NCBI RefSeq assembly: GCF_039542385.1
Contig: NZ_BAABIA010000010.1
Span: forward strand, 182,426 to 246,425
Source of the DNA: Prosthecobacter algae
GTDB lineage: Bacteria; Verrucomicrobiota; Verrucomicrobiia; Verrucomicrobiales; Verrucomicrobiaceae
DNA: 64,000 bases
Direction: 5' to 3'
In this document: in pieces, positions 54,499 to 62,980 of the stretch
Layout of the letters: every line of letters begins with the position of its first letter
How positions within the stretch are numbered: the first letter of the stretch is position 1
The notes under the pieces: model-generated
What the model saw: only the letters and a program-made list of their open reading frames with translations
Databases searched by the model: none
What the model was told of the DNA's origin: nothing
Position numbers and translations under genes: made by a program

Positions 54499-55412
54499 GA
54501 AATTGGGAGAGTGTTTAACAGTTCTGCGCGACCGATGTTTATCATAGTCGCTGCGAACTCCCGAGCGATCGGGCTGATCCATTCGTTTGGTACATGTGCC
54601 ACGATTTGGTGGATATGCAAGTCATCCAGTGTTGCCAGATTAAGCAACCATTTATGGAAGAGCTTGGGATAAAGTATTTGTGCCTGTTTTGCTGCTTCTA
54701 GCGGACTCAATCCATGCTTGTCGTTGGTGTTGCCAAAAATGCCCCCACGTCCTTTCTTTACATAGTTTAACACGATATTTTCTTTCAGTTTACGCTTCCT
54801 ATCATCATCCAATAATTCACGACCTAGAGAAGAGGCATGATCAAACGAGGGAGCTACTCGCAAAAGAACTTCTTCTGTGTTCTTGTCTTGGGCCATAACG
54901 GTAAGAATTAGTCCCCAGTTCTCGTGGTGTCTGTCTGTGTTCCCAATCAAGGCATCGAGTGTAAGGTATCCACATAGAAGTTCAGCGGCCTCTTTACGTC
55001 TTGATCCATGGTCAAAAACAGATTCTACGGCTTGAATGATATTTGTCAGTGTATGATCGCTTTGGCGAAACCGCTTAGTCATGTCATATCCTGTTACTGA
55101 GCCTGCAAGTAGTTCATTTCCATGAACTAAAACTTCCCGACGGCGGGCAAGGATAAAAGACTCGACTGCACATCCTTTGCGCCCTTGGCACTCAGCCAGT
55201 TCTACACGAGCTGAAGGAATATGTAAGATGGCGGCAACTTCTGCGGCGATCTTCTCTGCCCAGTGTTCACCAGTATTCGGTCGGGCTTCCTTAAACAGCC
55301 AGCGGTGCCCCTCATGTCGGAACCAGAATTTGGGTTTGCTTCCAAGTTGTTCCTCATTTTCTACGGTGTTGGGGTCTATTTGAAGAACTGAATAGGGTGT
55401 TAAGGATTCCAT
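54495..55412 (-). CDS. Stand-alone HipA-like Ser/Thr kinase
   Basis: This 305-residue protein (ATG 55412, MESLTPYSVLQIDPNTVE) matches the HipA C-terminal kinase domain without the HipA N-terminal domain. The ATP-binding Lys is in HRWLFKEARPNTGEHWAEKIA, the catalytic loop is LIGNTDRHHENWGLIL near residue 160, and the metal-binding Asp is in APSFDHASSLG near residue 190. All kinase motifs are intact, so activity is likely. HipA kinases phosphorylate aminoacyl-tRNA synthetases and slow growth. No HipB-type DNA-binding gene is adjacent. The partner gene overlaps its 3' end by four bases. Base composition is clearly AT-richer than in the flanking genes. Confidence 0.85.
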   Translation of the reverse strand: MESLTPYSVLQIDPNTVENEEQLGSKPKFWFRHEGHRWLFKEARPNTGEHWAEKIAAEVAAILHIPSARVELAECQGRKGCAVESFILARRREVLVHGNELLAGSVTGYDMTKRFRQSDHTLTNIIQAVESVFDHGSRRKEAAELLCGYLTLDALIGNTDRHHENWGLILTVMAQDKNTEEVLLRVAPSFDHASSLGRELLDDDRKRKLKENIVLNYVKKGRGGIFGNTNDKHGLSPLEAAKQAQILYPKLFHKWLLNLATLDDLHIHQIVAHVPNEWISPIAREFAATMINIGRAELLNTLPIS

Positions 55413-55501
55413 ATTGGTCTTCAATTATGAAGTGATAAAGTAGGCCTTCGGTTTATGCTGGCTTAACTAAGCATTCGAAAGCAGAACAAGGTAATTGAGC
55501 A

Positions 55502-56545
55502 CTAACCCAGCAGTGCATATGCTTCGCGCAGCGCTTGCTCGGTGGTCGCCCAGTCCATGCAGGCATCGGTGATGGATTGGCCACGGGTCAGCTCATTCAG
55601 CGGACGGGGGAATTTTTGGTTCCCTCCCACGAGGTTGCTTTCCAGCATGGCACCGATGATGGATTCCTCCCCGGCAGCCCGCTGGCGGACGATTTCACGG
55701 AAGACCTGCGGCATCCGGTTGTGATCCTTGGCGCAGTTGCCGTGGCTGGCATCAATCATGATGGCGGGCTTCAGCTTCGCGGTCTCCAGGGCAGCGCGGG
55801 TTTCAGCCACATCATCGGCCCCATAGTTCGGGCCGTCTTCACCGCCACGTAGGATGATGTGGCAGTCGGGATTGCCGCTGGTGGTGACGGCGGAGGCGAC
55901 GCCATCTTCGCTCACGCCCAGGAAGGTTTGCGGTTGGATGGCGGCCTTGATCGCATTCACGGCCGGGGAGATGTGGCCAAAGGTGCCGTTTTTGAAGCCC
56001 AGGGGCATGGACAGACCGGAGGCCATCTGCCGGTGCGTTTGCGATTCAGTGGTGCGCGCTCCGACCGCGCTCCAGCAGATGAGGTCGGCGATGTATTGGG
56101 GGGTGATGGGGTCCAGCAACTCGGTGGCCGTGGCCACGCCGAGTTCCAGCACATCGCGCAGGATGCGGCGGGCCAGGCGCAGGCCGTCAGGGATGTTGCA
56201 GGTGCCGTCGAGATCTGGGTCCATGATCAGGCCCTTCCAGCCCACGGTGGTGCGCGGTTTTTCAAAATAGACGCGCATGACGATGCACAGGCGGTCCTTC
56301 AGCTCGCGCGACAGGGCGGCCAGCTTGGCGGCATACTCGAGTCCAGCTTCAGGATCATGGATGGAGCAGGGGCCGACGATGACGAGGAAGCGCTTGTCGT
56401 TGCCGAACAAAATGTTGCGAATTTCCGTGCGTGCCTGGCTGACAAAGGCAGCCTGGGTTTCCGAAGGCGGTAGCTCGGCCACCAGGGCCCGGGGGGCGGG
56501 CAGGGGAATGTTGGAGGCGATGTGGACGTTGGAAGTGGCGTTCAT
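55502..56545 (-). CDS. aroG: 3-deoxy-D-arabino-heptulosonate-7-phosphate synthase, class I
   Basis: The 347-residue enzyme is a class I (AroFGH type) DAHP synthase, the first step of the shikimate pathway. Motifs are FLVIVGPCSIHDPEAGLEYA, MRVYFEKPRTTVGWKGLIMDP, ATELLDPITPQYIADLICWSAVGARTTESQ, and the metal-binding DASHGNCAKDHN near residue 265. Feedback by Phe, Tyr or Trp cannot be told from the sequence. It is transcribed towards the HipA/HIRAN insert, with about 90 bases between its stop and the kinase start, so it is separate from it. Confidence 0.96.
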   Translation of the reverse strand: MNATSNVHIASNIPLPAPRALVAELPPSETQAAFVSQARTEIRNILFGNDKRFLVIVGPCSIHDPEAGLEYAAKLAALSRELKDRLCIVMRVYFEKPRTTVGWKGLIMDPDLDGTCNIPDGLRLARRILRDVLELGVATATELLDPITPQYIADLICWSAVGARTTESQTHRQMASGLSMPLGFKNGTFGHISPAVNAIKAAIQPQTFLGVSEDGVASAVTTSGNPDCHIILRGGEDGPNYGADDVAETRAALETAKLKPAIMIDASHGNCAKDHNRMPQVFREIVRQRAAGEESIIGAMLESNLVGGNQKFPRPLNELTRGQSITDACMDWATTEQALREAYALLG

Positions 56546-56588
56546 GAAAAGGGGATAGGGAAAGGAAGCGTGCAGGGAGTCGGGCGGT

Positions 56589-57380
56589 TCAGGCTTTGGC
56601 CGCGCCGAAGAAGTGGGTGAGCGCCTCGATCATGCCTTCGCTGGCGTAGCGGCTGGCGATGAAACCGCCATGGTTTTGCACGTGTGCCTTCACGGCAGGC
56701 AGGCCGTTGCCAGGCGTGGCGATCATGGCCGCGTGGCGTGGGTTCAGCATGGAAAGGTCGTTGAGATTGTCCCCGGCAGCAAAGCACTGGCTGGCATTCA
56801 GACCCAGGAGGCGGGCCAGTTCGCTCAGGGCAGTGCCTTTGCTGTAGCCGCTGTGGGAAAAGCGCAGGTAGATGCCGTTGCGGTGATAGCCGATGTCTGG
56901 AAACTGTCGCACATGGACGTCAATGAAGGTGCAGATGGCATCCAGTTCTTCTTCACTGCTGCCTACGATGCCCAGTTCCCCATAGTCGCCCGCGAGGAAT
57001 TGCCCCTGGGTCTGCGTTTCCACCATTTCGCGGATGGCGGTCAGGGAGGGCTGGTGATCTTTGACAAAACGTTCGTGGGCTTTGCGTGCCTTTTTGTTCC
57101 AGGTGCCAAAGTCCGTCCATTTGCTAAACAGGCCGGGTTTGTAGATGTCGCACTCCATGGCGATGATGTAGTCAGGCTCCATGAAGATGCCGTATTGCGA
57201 TAGGCCCTGGAGAGTCTGGGGCAGGCTGCGGCCAGTATTGATGACCCAGGCTGCGCCCAGGCTGCGGAGCTGCTGGATCATCTGCCCGAGCCGGGGGTGA
57301 AAGACCGGCGTGCTTTCGTGATGCACCAGCGTGCCGTCAAAATCGAAGGAGAGAATGAACGTGGGCTTTCGGGCTGCCAT
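56589..57380 (-). CDS. HAD-superfamily phosphatase (Cof/sucrose-phosphatase type)
   Basis: The start at 57380 (MAARKPTFILSFDFDGTLVHH) gives a 263-residue protein. HAD motif I is SFDFDGTLV, motif II is WVINTGRS, and the C2-type cap covers residues about 80-190. Motifs III/IV are YSKGTALSELARLLG and CFAAGDNLNDLSML. This is the IIB subclass, acting on sugar phosphates or related small molecules; the substrate is unknown. An upstream extension to 57569 overlaps the end of the next gene and is not supported. It lies 43 bases after the aroG start on the same strand. Confidence 0.87.
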   Translation of the reverse strand: MAARKPTFILSFDFDGTLVHHESTPVFHPRLGQMIQQLRSLGAAWVINTGRSLPQTLQGLSQYGIFMEPDYIIAMECDIYKPGLFSKWTDFGTWNKKARKAHERFVKDHQPSLTAIREMVETQTQGQFLAGDYGELGIVGSSEEELDAICTFIDVHVRQFPDIGYHRNGIYLRFSHSGYSKGTALSELARLLGLNASQCFAAGDNLNDLSMLNPRHAAMIATPGNGLPAVKAHVQNHGGFIASRYASEGMIEALTHFFGAAKA

Positions 57381-57427
57381 GGGGGAGTTGCACTCTACCC
57401 GTGGCACGGGGGAGTCAAGGCAGGGCT

Positions 57428-58831
57428 TCAGGCCGCCGAAACCGCCGTTTTCCAGAACTGTGCCAGCGTCAGGCCCAGCAGCAGCCACAGCACCGCCTGG
57501 TAGCCCCGGCTCACCATCCAGCTTGCCCCTCGGCGGCGGGCCCGGCGCAGCACGCTCTCGCAGCCCCATAATAGGCTGAGCGTTAGCGGGCCGATCAAGG
57601 TGTGCAGATAGTTGGCAGGTAGCACGGCCACATCCCAGGCGGCAATGACCCCGTAAGTCACCGTGGCGGCGACCAGAAACAGCACCGTGGGGGCCGTCTC
57701 CGGGTGCAGCCGCTCCCCGGCGTGGCAGGCTTTGGGTGTGCTAAAGCGGCAGGCCAGGGTGAAGGCGACCAGCAGCACCAGCAGAATGACCAAGACTTCA
57801 CCCCCACGGCCCTCCAGCCGCCCCAGCAAAAGGGAAGTGCCACTGAGCAGCCGCTGCTGGATTTCGACATTCGAGTGGGTCTGGAGGTAGTTGTGCAGAT
57901 TGGGCCGCGCCAGCACGGGCACTTTTTCCAGGCTCTCCCGGTCCGGGTGATTCTCGATCCAGGCCAGCGCCGCCTCCCGGCTGTCCAGCCACCGGACGGA
58001 GTCGCTGTAATGAAAGGCGGGATCGCCAAACTGGCGGTGGGCTTCCGTCAGCCGGGGGCCCGCGATGAAACCCGCCCCCGTGGCCAGCAGCAGCAGGCCG
58101 AACAAATGATTGCGTCGCACCCACAGGCTCGTCCCTTCATGCGGGCACCAGTGCGCCACCAGCCAGCCCCACAGGGCCCGTAGGGTGCTGACGATGACAA
58201 AAACCGCCAGCAGCGGCAGGATGCGGTCCACCGACAGGTAAGCCAGCGCCCCAAAGATACCCACGAGCCCATACACCCACAGGGAATTCCGCTGCAGAGC
58301 ATACAGGCAGGCGAGCCAGGTGAGCAGGAAAAACACATGAAACAATGTGGCCCCGGAATACACCGCCACTGTGCCCAGCAAACCGTGAAAGCCCGTCAAA
58401 GCGACGACCAGCAGAGCGGCTGGCAGGGCAAAATGGCGGGCGCACACGAGGCCCAGCAGCCCCAGCAGGCCCAGCGTCAGCCCTACCCGGAACCAAGCGA
58501 GATCATGCAGGGAACCCGGCAGATCCTTAGCATCCAGCCGCAAGGCCGCCAGCCAGGGCCAGAGGGGCTGCGCCACGCCATCGGTGCGATGAGGGGCGAG
58601 TTTTTTCAGCGGATCAGAGACACTGCGGCTGAAGTCCGGCCGGAAATCCTCCTGCGTCGCCTTCGTCAGTTCCACATGCCTGAGCTCCAGGGGGCTGAGC
58701 GGTGCCGAGAGGCTTTCGCGGATGTTTTTGTCCGCCAGATGGATGTATCCCCAGGCCATGCCGCCCAGAAACAGAGCAAAGACGGTCCAGCGTAGCCAGA
58801 GGGGTGGGCTGGGAGCTGAAAAAACGGCCAT
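57428..58831 (-). CDS. Polytopic membrane protein of unknown function (GT-C-like layout)
   Basis: This 467-residue protein has about ten transmembrane segments, starting LRWTVFALFLGGMAWGYIHLA, then LTLGLLGLLGLVCARHFALPAALLVVALTGFH, VFFLLTWLACLYALQ, VYGLVGIFGALAYLSVDRILPLLAVFVIVSTL and more. One soluble loop of about 90 residues follows the first helix and another is near residues 270-340. The layout recalls GT-C glycosyltransferases (ArnT/PMT type), but the usual Asp/Glu motif in the first loop is not clear. I would call it an integral membrane protein with possible glycosyl-transfer role, low certainty. Confidence 0.65.
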   Translation of the reverse strand: MAVFSAPSPPLWLRWTVFALFLGGMAWGYIHLADKNIRESLSAPLSPLELRHVELTKATQEDFRPDFSRSVSDPLKKLAPHRTDGVAQPLWPWLAALRLDAKDLPGSLHDLAWFRVGLTLGLLGLLGLVCARHFALPAALLVVALTGFHGLLGTVAVYSGATLFHVFFLLTWLACLYALQRNSLWVYGLVGIFGALAYLSVDRILPLLAVFVIVSTLRALWGWLVAHWCPHEGTSLWVRRNHLFGLLLLATGAGFIAGPRLTEAHRQFGDPAFHYSDSVRWLDSREAALAWIENHPDRESLEKVPVLARPNLHNYLQTHSNVEIQQRLLSGTSLLLGRLEGRGGEVLVILLVLLVAFTLACRFSTPKACHAGERLHPETAPTVLFLVAATVTYGVIAAWDVAVLPANYLHTLIGPLTLSLLWGCESVLRRARRRGASWMVSRGYQAVLWLLLGLTLAQFWKTAVSAA

Positions 58832-58904
58832 GTGAGGGGGGCGCCTTTATGCCACGGGCCGCCCTAGGGATGCAAAAGGAAAATCAGCCCGTCAGGAGCC
58901 GCGG

Positions 58905-61178
58905 TTACTTTCCAGCAGGCTGTGCCTTGGGGATTTCGTCCAGGGGCATGCCAAAACGCAGCGTCTCCTCCATGATCCGCGACCGCTTGGCCTCAATGCT
59001 ATTCGGGCTGTCGAGATGGGCGGTGGAATTGATGATCTTGGGTTGGATAAAGATCAGCAGCTCATCCCGTGAGGTGGATTTTTCCGTGGTGCCAAAAAGG
59101 TGCTTCAGCACGGGCACCCGGCGCAGGAAGATGCCGCCCCGCTCAGTTTTTCCAGTGCGTTCTGTGATCAGCCCGCCCAGCACCACAGTGGCACCATCGC
59201 GCACGGTCACAGTAGTCAGCAGTTCCTGGGTGCCGATGGTGGGCACGGTATTGCCTGAAATGACCTGTTCCCCCACGATGTTGTCATTCACCTGCGCGAT
59301 CCGCAGCGTCACTTCATTGTCGTTGTTGATCAGCGGCACCACTTCTAGCTTCAGCACCACATCCCGGTAATCGATGCTGGCGCTGGTGGCGGCGATGTTG
59401 TTGATGCCGGCATTGGAAAGAATGTTCACGGGCACGGCGATGCGCTGGCCACTGGAGATCACGGCCTTGCCGTTGTTGGTGGTGTACATGCTGGGGCTGG
59501 ACAGCACCTTGAAGTCTTTGTTCCCTTCCAGCACATTCACATACCGGCTCAGCGAGCCGAGTTGGCCGTAAAAGCTCATGGAGCCTGCGCCAAAGTTTTC
59601 CAGGTTGAAAGGGATGTCCAGCGCACCGGCCACCCCAGTGCCACCGCCAGGCGTGATGACGTTTTTCTGCCGCAGGGTGAAATCATCCAGCATGTTCAGG
59701 AAATCGAACCCGTAGTTGAAATCGCCGCCCAGGTTGAGCTGGCCGATGATGGTGCTGATGTACACCTGCTGCGGCCGCACATCCATTTCCTGGATCAGTT
59801 GGTCAATCACCGCAATGTGCTCCGGTGATCCGCTGACGACAAGGCTGTTGGACTGCGGTTCGGCGATCAGGAGTGTTTTTCCCACCACGAGGGACTCGGG
59901 GGCAGAGACGGCGTCGGGATCATCCAGCAGGCTGCGTTCGGCCCGGTTATTCTGGCTGCCGCCATTGAAGCCGAAGCCGCTTTGGCCGCCCTGGCCATAG
60001 GGATTGTTGAAATTGGAACTGTCGCGCGAAGCGTCCGTGGACGGTGTGTTGGAACTCGCCGTGGGACGTCGGCTGCTGCTGCTCCGGCGTCCGCCTCCGG
60101 AGGCGGCATCGGCCCCGTCATTCTGGATGTCGGTGTCCTTGGCCAGGGCGTTGTAAGCCACGGGCAAAAAGTCGCCCACGTCCAGGTAGGCCAGCTTGCG
60201 CTTCAGGAAGGTCACGTCATCCGCCTGCTGATCCAGCTTTTCCACCAGACCACGAATGTAGGTGATGTCCACCGGGCGGGCGATGACCAGGAGGCTGTTG
60301 GTGCGGCGATGGGGGATCACCTTCACCCGGGCCACGCTGGGATTGGTATTGGCCGTGTTGGAGGCGCCCATCGGGTTGACCGCAGGCAGGCGAGCACCAT
60401 TGGCCGCCACAGCAGGCGGGGCTGGGGCTGCTTGGGGTGCGGGTGTGGCCTCCGTTTTTTCCTCTTCGGCGTAGATCTCGCTGATGATTTCAGCCACGCT
60501 TTCGGCATCGCTGCGCTCCAGTTTGATCATCTCATTGGCGATCTCGGCCGGCGGTACGTCAATCACCTGGGCGATCTCATAGATGCTGCGGATGGTGGTG
60601 CTGTTTTCAGTGATGATCAGCGCCGCCGCATTCTTCATCGGCATGATGGCCCCGTAGCTGTGCAGTTTGATCACCTGCTGAAAGGCCTTGGATGCTTCGT
60701 CAGGGGAAATGTGCACCAGTGGCATCACAAAATGGCACAGTTCCTCATTGTCCGGCAGGTCCTTGATCGAATTGTACACCTTCAGCCCCTCGGGGGTTGG
60801 GCTTTTGCCGCCATTGTGGTGGATCAGCTTCACCGTCGTCGCATCCACCGGGATGATGGCATAGCCATTGAGGAGTAACGTGGCTTCAATAAAGGCTACA
60901 GCTTCGCGCCGGGTCAGCGGCTGGGGGGCGATGATGCGCAAGGGCTCCCCCTGAAGGGCGGAGTCCAGAATGATCTTTTTCCCCGTGATCTGGGTGTAAA
61001 AAGGGATGATCGCCTGCACCGGTGTGCTGGGGAAATTGACCTTGATGGTCGCGCTGTCATCCGAGGGCAGCCCCTGCTGCGCATGGCAGGTGGCCAGGAT
61101 CAGAGCGCCCAGGACCAAGGCAAACAGCAGTCGTTTGACGACGTACCGGGGTGAAGAATGGATGTATGGAGCAGGCAT
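58905..61178 (-). CDS. gspD: Secretin (GspD/PilQ-family outer-membrane channel)
   Basis: The start at 61178 is chosen because a good promoter lies just upstream (-10 at 61200-61205) and it gives an N-terminal signal (VKRLLFALVLGALILATCHAQ). The 757-residue product has N domains with repeats (FPSTPVQAIIPFYTQITGKKIIL, SDAESVAEIISEIY, VIPHRRTNSLLVIARPVDITYIRGLVEKLD). A Gly/Ser/Asn-rich spacer follows at about residues 375-430, then the secretin C domain with VPTIGTQELLTTVTVRDGATVVLGGLI and VPVLKHLFG. It forms an outer-membrane ring for type II secretion or type IV pili. No other such genes are adjacent. Confidence 0.92.
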   Translation of the reverse strand: MPAPYIHSSPRYVVKRLLFALVLGALILATCHAQQGLPSDDSATIKVNFPSTPVQAIIPFYTQITGKKIILDSALQGEPLRIIAPQPLTRREAVAFIEATLLLNGYAIIPVDATTVKLIHHNGGKSPTPEGLKVYNSIKDLPDNEELCHFVMPLVHISPDEASKAFQQVIKLHSYGAIMPMKNAAALIITENSTTIRSIYEIAQVIDVPPAEIANEMIKLERSDAESVAEIISEIYAEEEKTEATPAPQAAPAPPAVAANGARLPAVNPMGASNTANTNPSVARVKVIPHRRTNSLLVIARPVDITYIRGLVEKLDQQADDVTFLKRKLAYLDVGDFLPVAYNALAKDTDIQNDGADAASGGGRRSSSSRRPTASSNTPSTDASRDSSNFNNPYGQGGQSGFGFNGGSQNNRAERSLLDDPDAVSAPESLVVGKTLLIAEPQSNSLVVSGSPEHIAVIDQLIQEMDVRPQQVYISTIIGQLNLGGDFNYGFDFLNMLDDFTLRQKNVITPGGGTGVAGALDIPFNLENFGAGSMSFYGQLGSLSRYVNVLEGNKDFKVLSSPSMYTTNNGKAVISSGQRIAVPVNILSNAGINNIAATSASIDYRDVVLKLEVVPLINNDNEVTLRIAQVNDNIVGEQVISGNTVPTIGTQELLTTVTVRDGATVVLGGLITERTGKTERGGIFLRRVPVLKHLFGTTEKSTSRDELLIFIQPKIINSTAHLDSPNSIEAKRSRIMEETLRFGMPLDEIPKAQPAGK

Positions 61179-61199
61179 AGGGAGCCAAAATCTACACCT

Positions 61200-61227
61200 A
61201 TTATATTTTCCATAACATAAAAGACAA
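61200..61227 (-). promoter_or_regulatory. Sigma-70-type promoter of the secretin gene
   Basis: On the - strand, TTGTCT (61222-61227) and TATAAT (61200-61205) are spaced by 16 bases, in an AT-rich stretch that contrasts with the rest of the window. Transcription would start near 61193, leaving about 15 bases before the ATG at 61178. Confidence 0.75.
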
Positions 61228-61276
61228 TGGAAATATTTGATATTCTTAAAATTCAAACAATTAGCGCAACGCGCCT

Positions 61277-61876
61277 TTATTTCCCCAGCCAGTCTTGCAG
61301 ATCGTGAATCCCTGTGCGCAGCAGGCCGGATATTTCCTGGCCCAGAGGCGTGGCCTCCCTCCAGATCCAGCCCAAGAGACAGAGCCAGGCAATGCTATTG
61401 ATCACCAGAAGAGCCATTACCACAGCCTCCACCCAGCGGGGCCAATAAAGAAGGTAACCCTTGGCATCGGTACGGGCAGAATAGATGCGGTCCTGGAAAA
61501 CCGCCTTGGCACCCTTCCATAATAGAGGGGGAAAAATCAGTGAGCCGCAGATGAGCCGACCCAGAACCACGCCCGCCCGCCGATCTTTCGGCACTTTGGC
61601 ATAGTCCCGCAGGCGGGCGGTGCGCCTCCGGGTGGTGATTTCTCTCACCGTCGCCGGATCTGCCGGGTCAATTTGCAGTTCGTCGAGCTGCCGCAGCGGT
61701 GTCCACTCCGTGGAACCCTCCCGGCGCACCAGATCACTGTCACGGACTGAGCCATACGCGATGTACCCGTAGAGGTCATCCAGGCTGCAGGGGCCGACGG
61801 TCTTCTGACCTTTGGAGATATAATAGAGAGCGTCCAAGAGAGGGGCGGGATGTGCTGGCGGTACGTTCGCTAGCAT
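61277..61876 (-). CDS. GYF_2-domain membrane protein
   Basis: This 199-residue protein has a GYF_2-type domain at residues about 17-65 (ALYYISKGQKTVGPCSLDDLYGYIAYGSVRDSDLVRREGSTEWTPL), a domain thought to bind proline-rich or other partners. A basic linker and two hydrophobic segments follow (GLICGS-like LGRLICGSLIFPPLLW and VVMALLVINSIAWLCLLGWIW). It is probably an inner-membrane protein with the GYF_2 part in the cytoplasm. Verrucomicrobia and Planctomycetes carry many such proteins of unknown role. It lies 98 bases upstream of the secretin start on the same strand, but the secretin has its own promoter. Confidence 0.78.
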   Translation of the reverse strand: MLANVPPAHPAPLLDALYYISKGQKTVGPCSLDDLYGYIAYGSVRDSDLVRREGSTEWTPLRQLDELQIDPADPATVREITTRRRTARLRDYAKVPKDRRAGVVLGRLICGSLIFPPLLWKGAKAVFQDRIYSARTDAKGYLLYWPRWVEAVVMALLVINSIAWLCLLGWIWREATPLGQEISGLLRTGIHDLQDWLGK

Positions 61877-61911
61877 TTCCCGCGCCTGTCAACCTCCTCA
61901 GTGTGACTTTC

Positions 61912-62883
61912 TCAGGCCCTCTCTTTAATATGGGCCCAGCAGTGAACGTGCGGATCTCCCCGGAAATACCAGATCATGGAAGGTCCCTCGATCTGCCAGA
62001 CGTCCCAGACGCCATCATTGCCCACATCCTGGTTTTGATAAAAGGCCATGTGCAAATGGTCGAAGCCCGCCGCCTCGATGTACTTCAGCGATTCTTGCGC
62101 ATCCTCTTTGCGGAAGGGTTTCAGCAGATCGGCCAGCACCTGGCGCACCAGACCTTTCTGGTCAGCCGTCAGTTCGGTCATAGGGATGCCATCCAGCCCG
62201 GTCTTCTGGCCTGTGAGTTTGACGGTCTTGTTTCCTACCTCATCCCGGGAGTCACCCCGCAGGGCCAGACCGCGCTGGCGACCGTCGAGCGCCTGGAACA
62301 CCTCATTCGCCCGCTGCGCCTGGAACCAGTAGGCATTTCCGGCATGATCGGGCTTTTCATAGAAGCCTTTGGCCGCATGCCCATAAAAAATGGGGCCGCC
62401 AAACGCCGTGCCAGCTTCGCTGTCACCATCACAGCGCCGTGTGCAATGGCGGCCCGTGAGCACAAATTCGAACTGTCCGCTCCCTGGCTGACCGAAAAGC
62501 GCGATCGAGGAACTGGCAAACCCGCCATCGCCCTTGTTGTCCTGATCAAACTGCCGCCACACTTCCTTCTTATATTCCTCACTGTGCAGGCCATCGAAGA
62601 TCTGGCGCACCAGATCCTGCTGATCCGCTCCCAGCACCTGTTCAATCTTTTGCGGGGTGATGTGCCAGTTGTTGTCCACCTTCAGGCGTCGCGCATCCTC
62701 CCAGCCAAAGCAGAGAAGCTTCTTTTGTTCTTCCTTCAGGCTGCCATAGAGCTGCTGCACCAGGGTTTCAGACTTGGGCAGAGCGTCCTTTCCCTGCAAG
62801 GCAGGCACGGCCAGCAGGCTGGAGGCGATGACCTGGCTGCTGCGCTGAAGAAATTGGCGGCGGGAAGTGAGGGGCGTGTTCAT
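61912..62883 (-). CDS. Tat-exported DUF3500 protein
   Basis: The start at 62883 gives a 323-residue protein with a twin-arginine signal (TSRRQFLQRSSQVIASSLLAVPAL). The mature part has the DUF3500 features: LYGSLKEEQKKLLCFGWED, NWHITPQKIEQVLGADQQDLVRQIFDGLH, QFEFVLTGRHCTRRCDG, FGGPIFYGHAAKGF, and the end MIWYFRGDPHVHCWAHI. DUF3500 proteins are frequent in Planctomycetes and Verrucomicrobia; their function is not known to me. A much longer frame to 63189 is antisense to the neighbouring gene. It is divergent from the TVP38-family gene. Confidence 0.85.
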   Translation of the reverse strand: MNTPLTSRRQFLQRSSQVIASSLLAVPALQGKDALPKSETLVQQLYGSLKEEQKKLLCFGWEDARRLKVDNNWHITPQKIEQVLGADQQDLVRQIFDGLHSEEYKKEVWRQFDQDNKGDGGFASSSIALFGQPGSGQFEFVLTGRHCTRRCDGDSEAGTAFGGPIFYGHAAKGFYEKPDHAGNAYWFQAQRANEVFQALDGRQRGLALRGDSRDEVGNKTVKLTGQKTGLDGIPMTELTADQKGLVRQVLADLLKPFRKEDAQESLKYIEAAGFDHLHMAFYQNQDVGNDGVWDVWQIEGPSMIWYFRGDPHVHCWAHIKERA

Positions 62884-62980
62884 GGCGGTTAAACAGAAAA
62901 CGTCCAAGCCGGACCATCCCTTGAATAAAGATGCAGATTCCGGGTTGAGAAGCATCCGGTGCGACGCTGATTGCCTCCGA

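Noticed and set aside
53747..55471. AACTAAG at both ends of the HipA/HIRAN insert (53747-53753 and 55465-55471) as possible attachment or target-site repeats
   Set aside because: Seven bases is within chance for flanks of this size, and there is no integrase, transposase or tRNA gene nearby.
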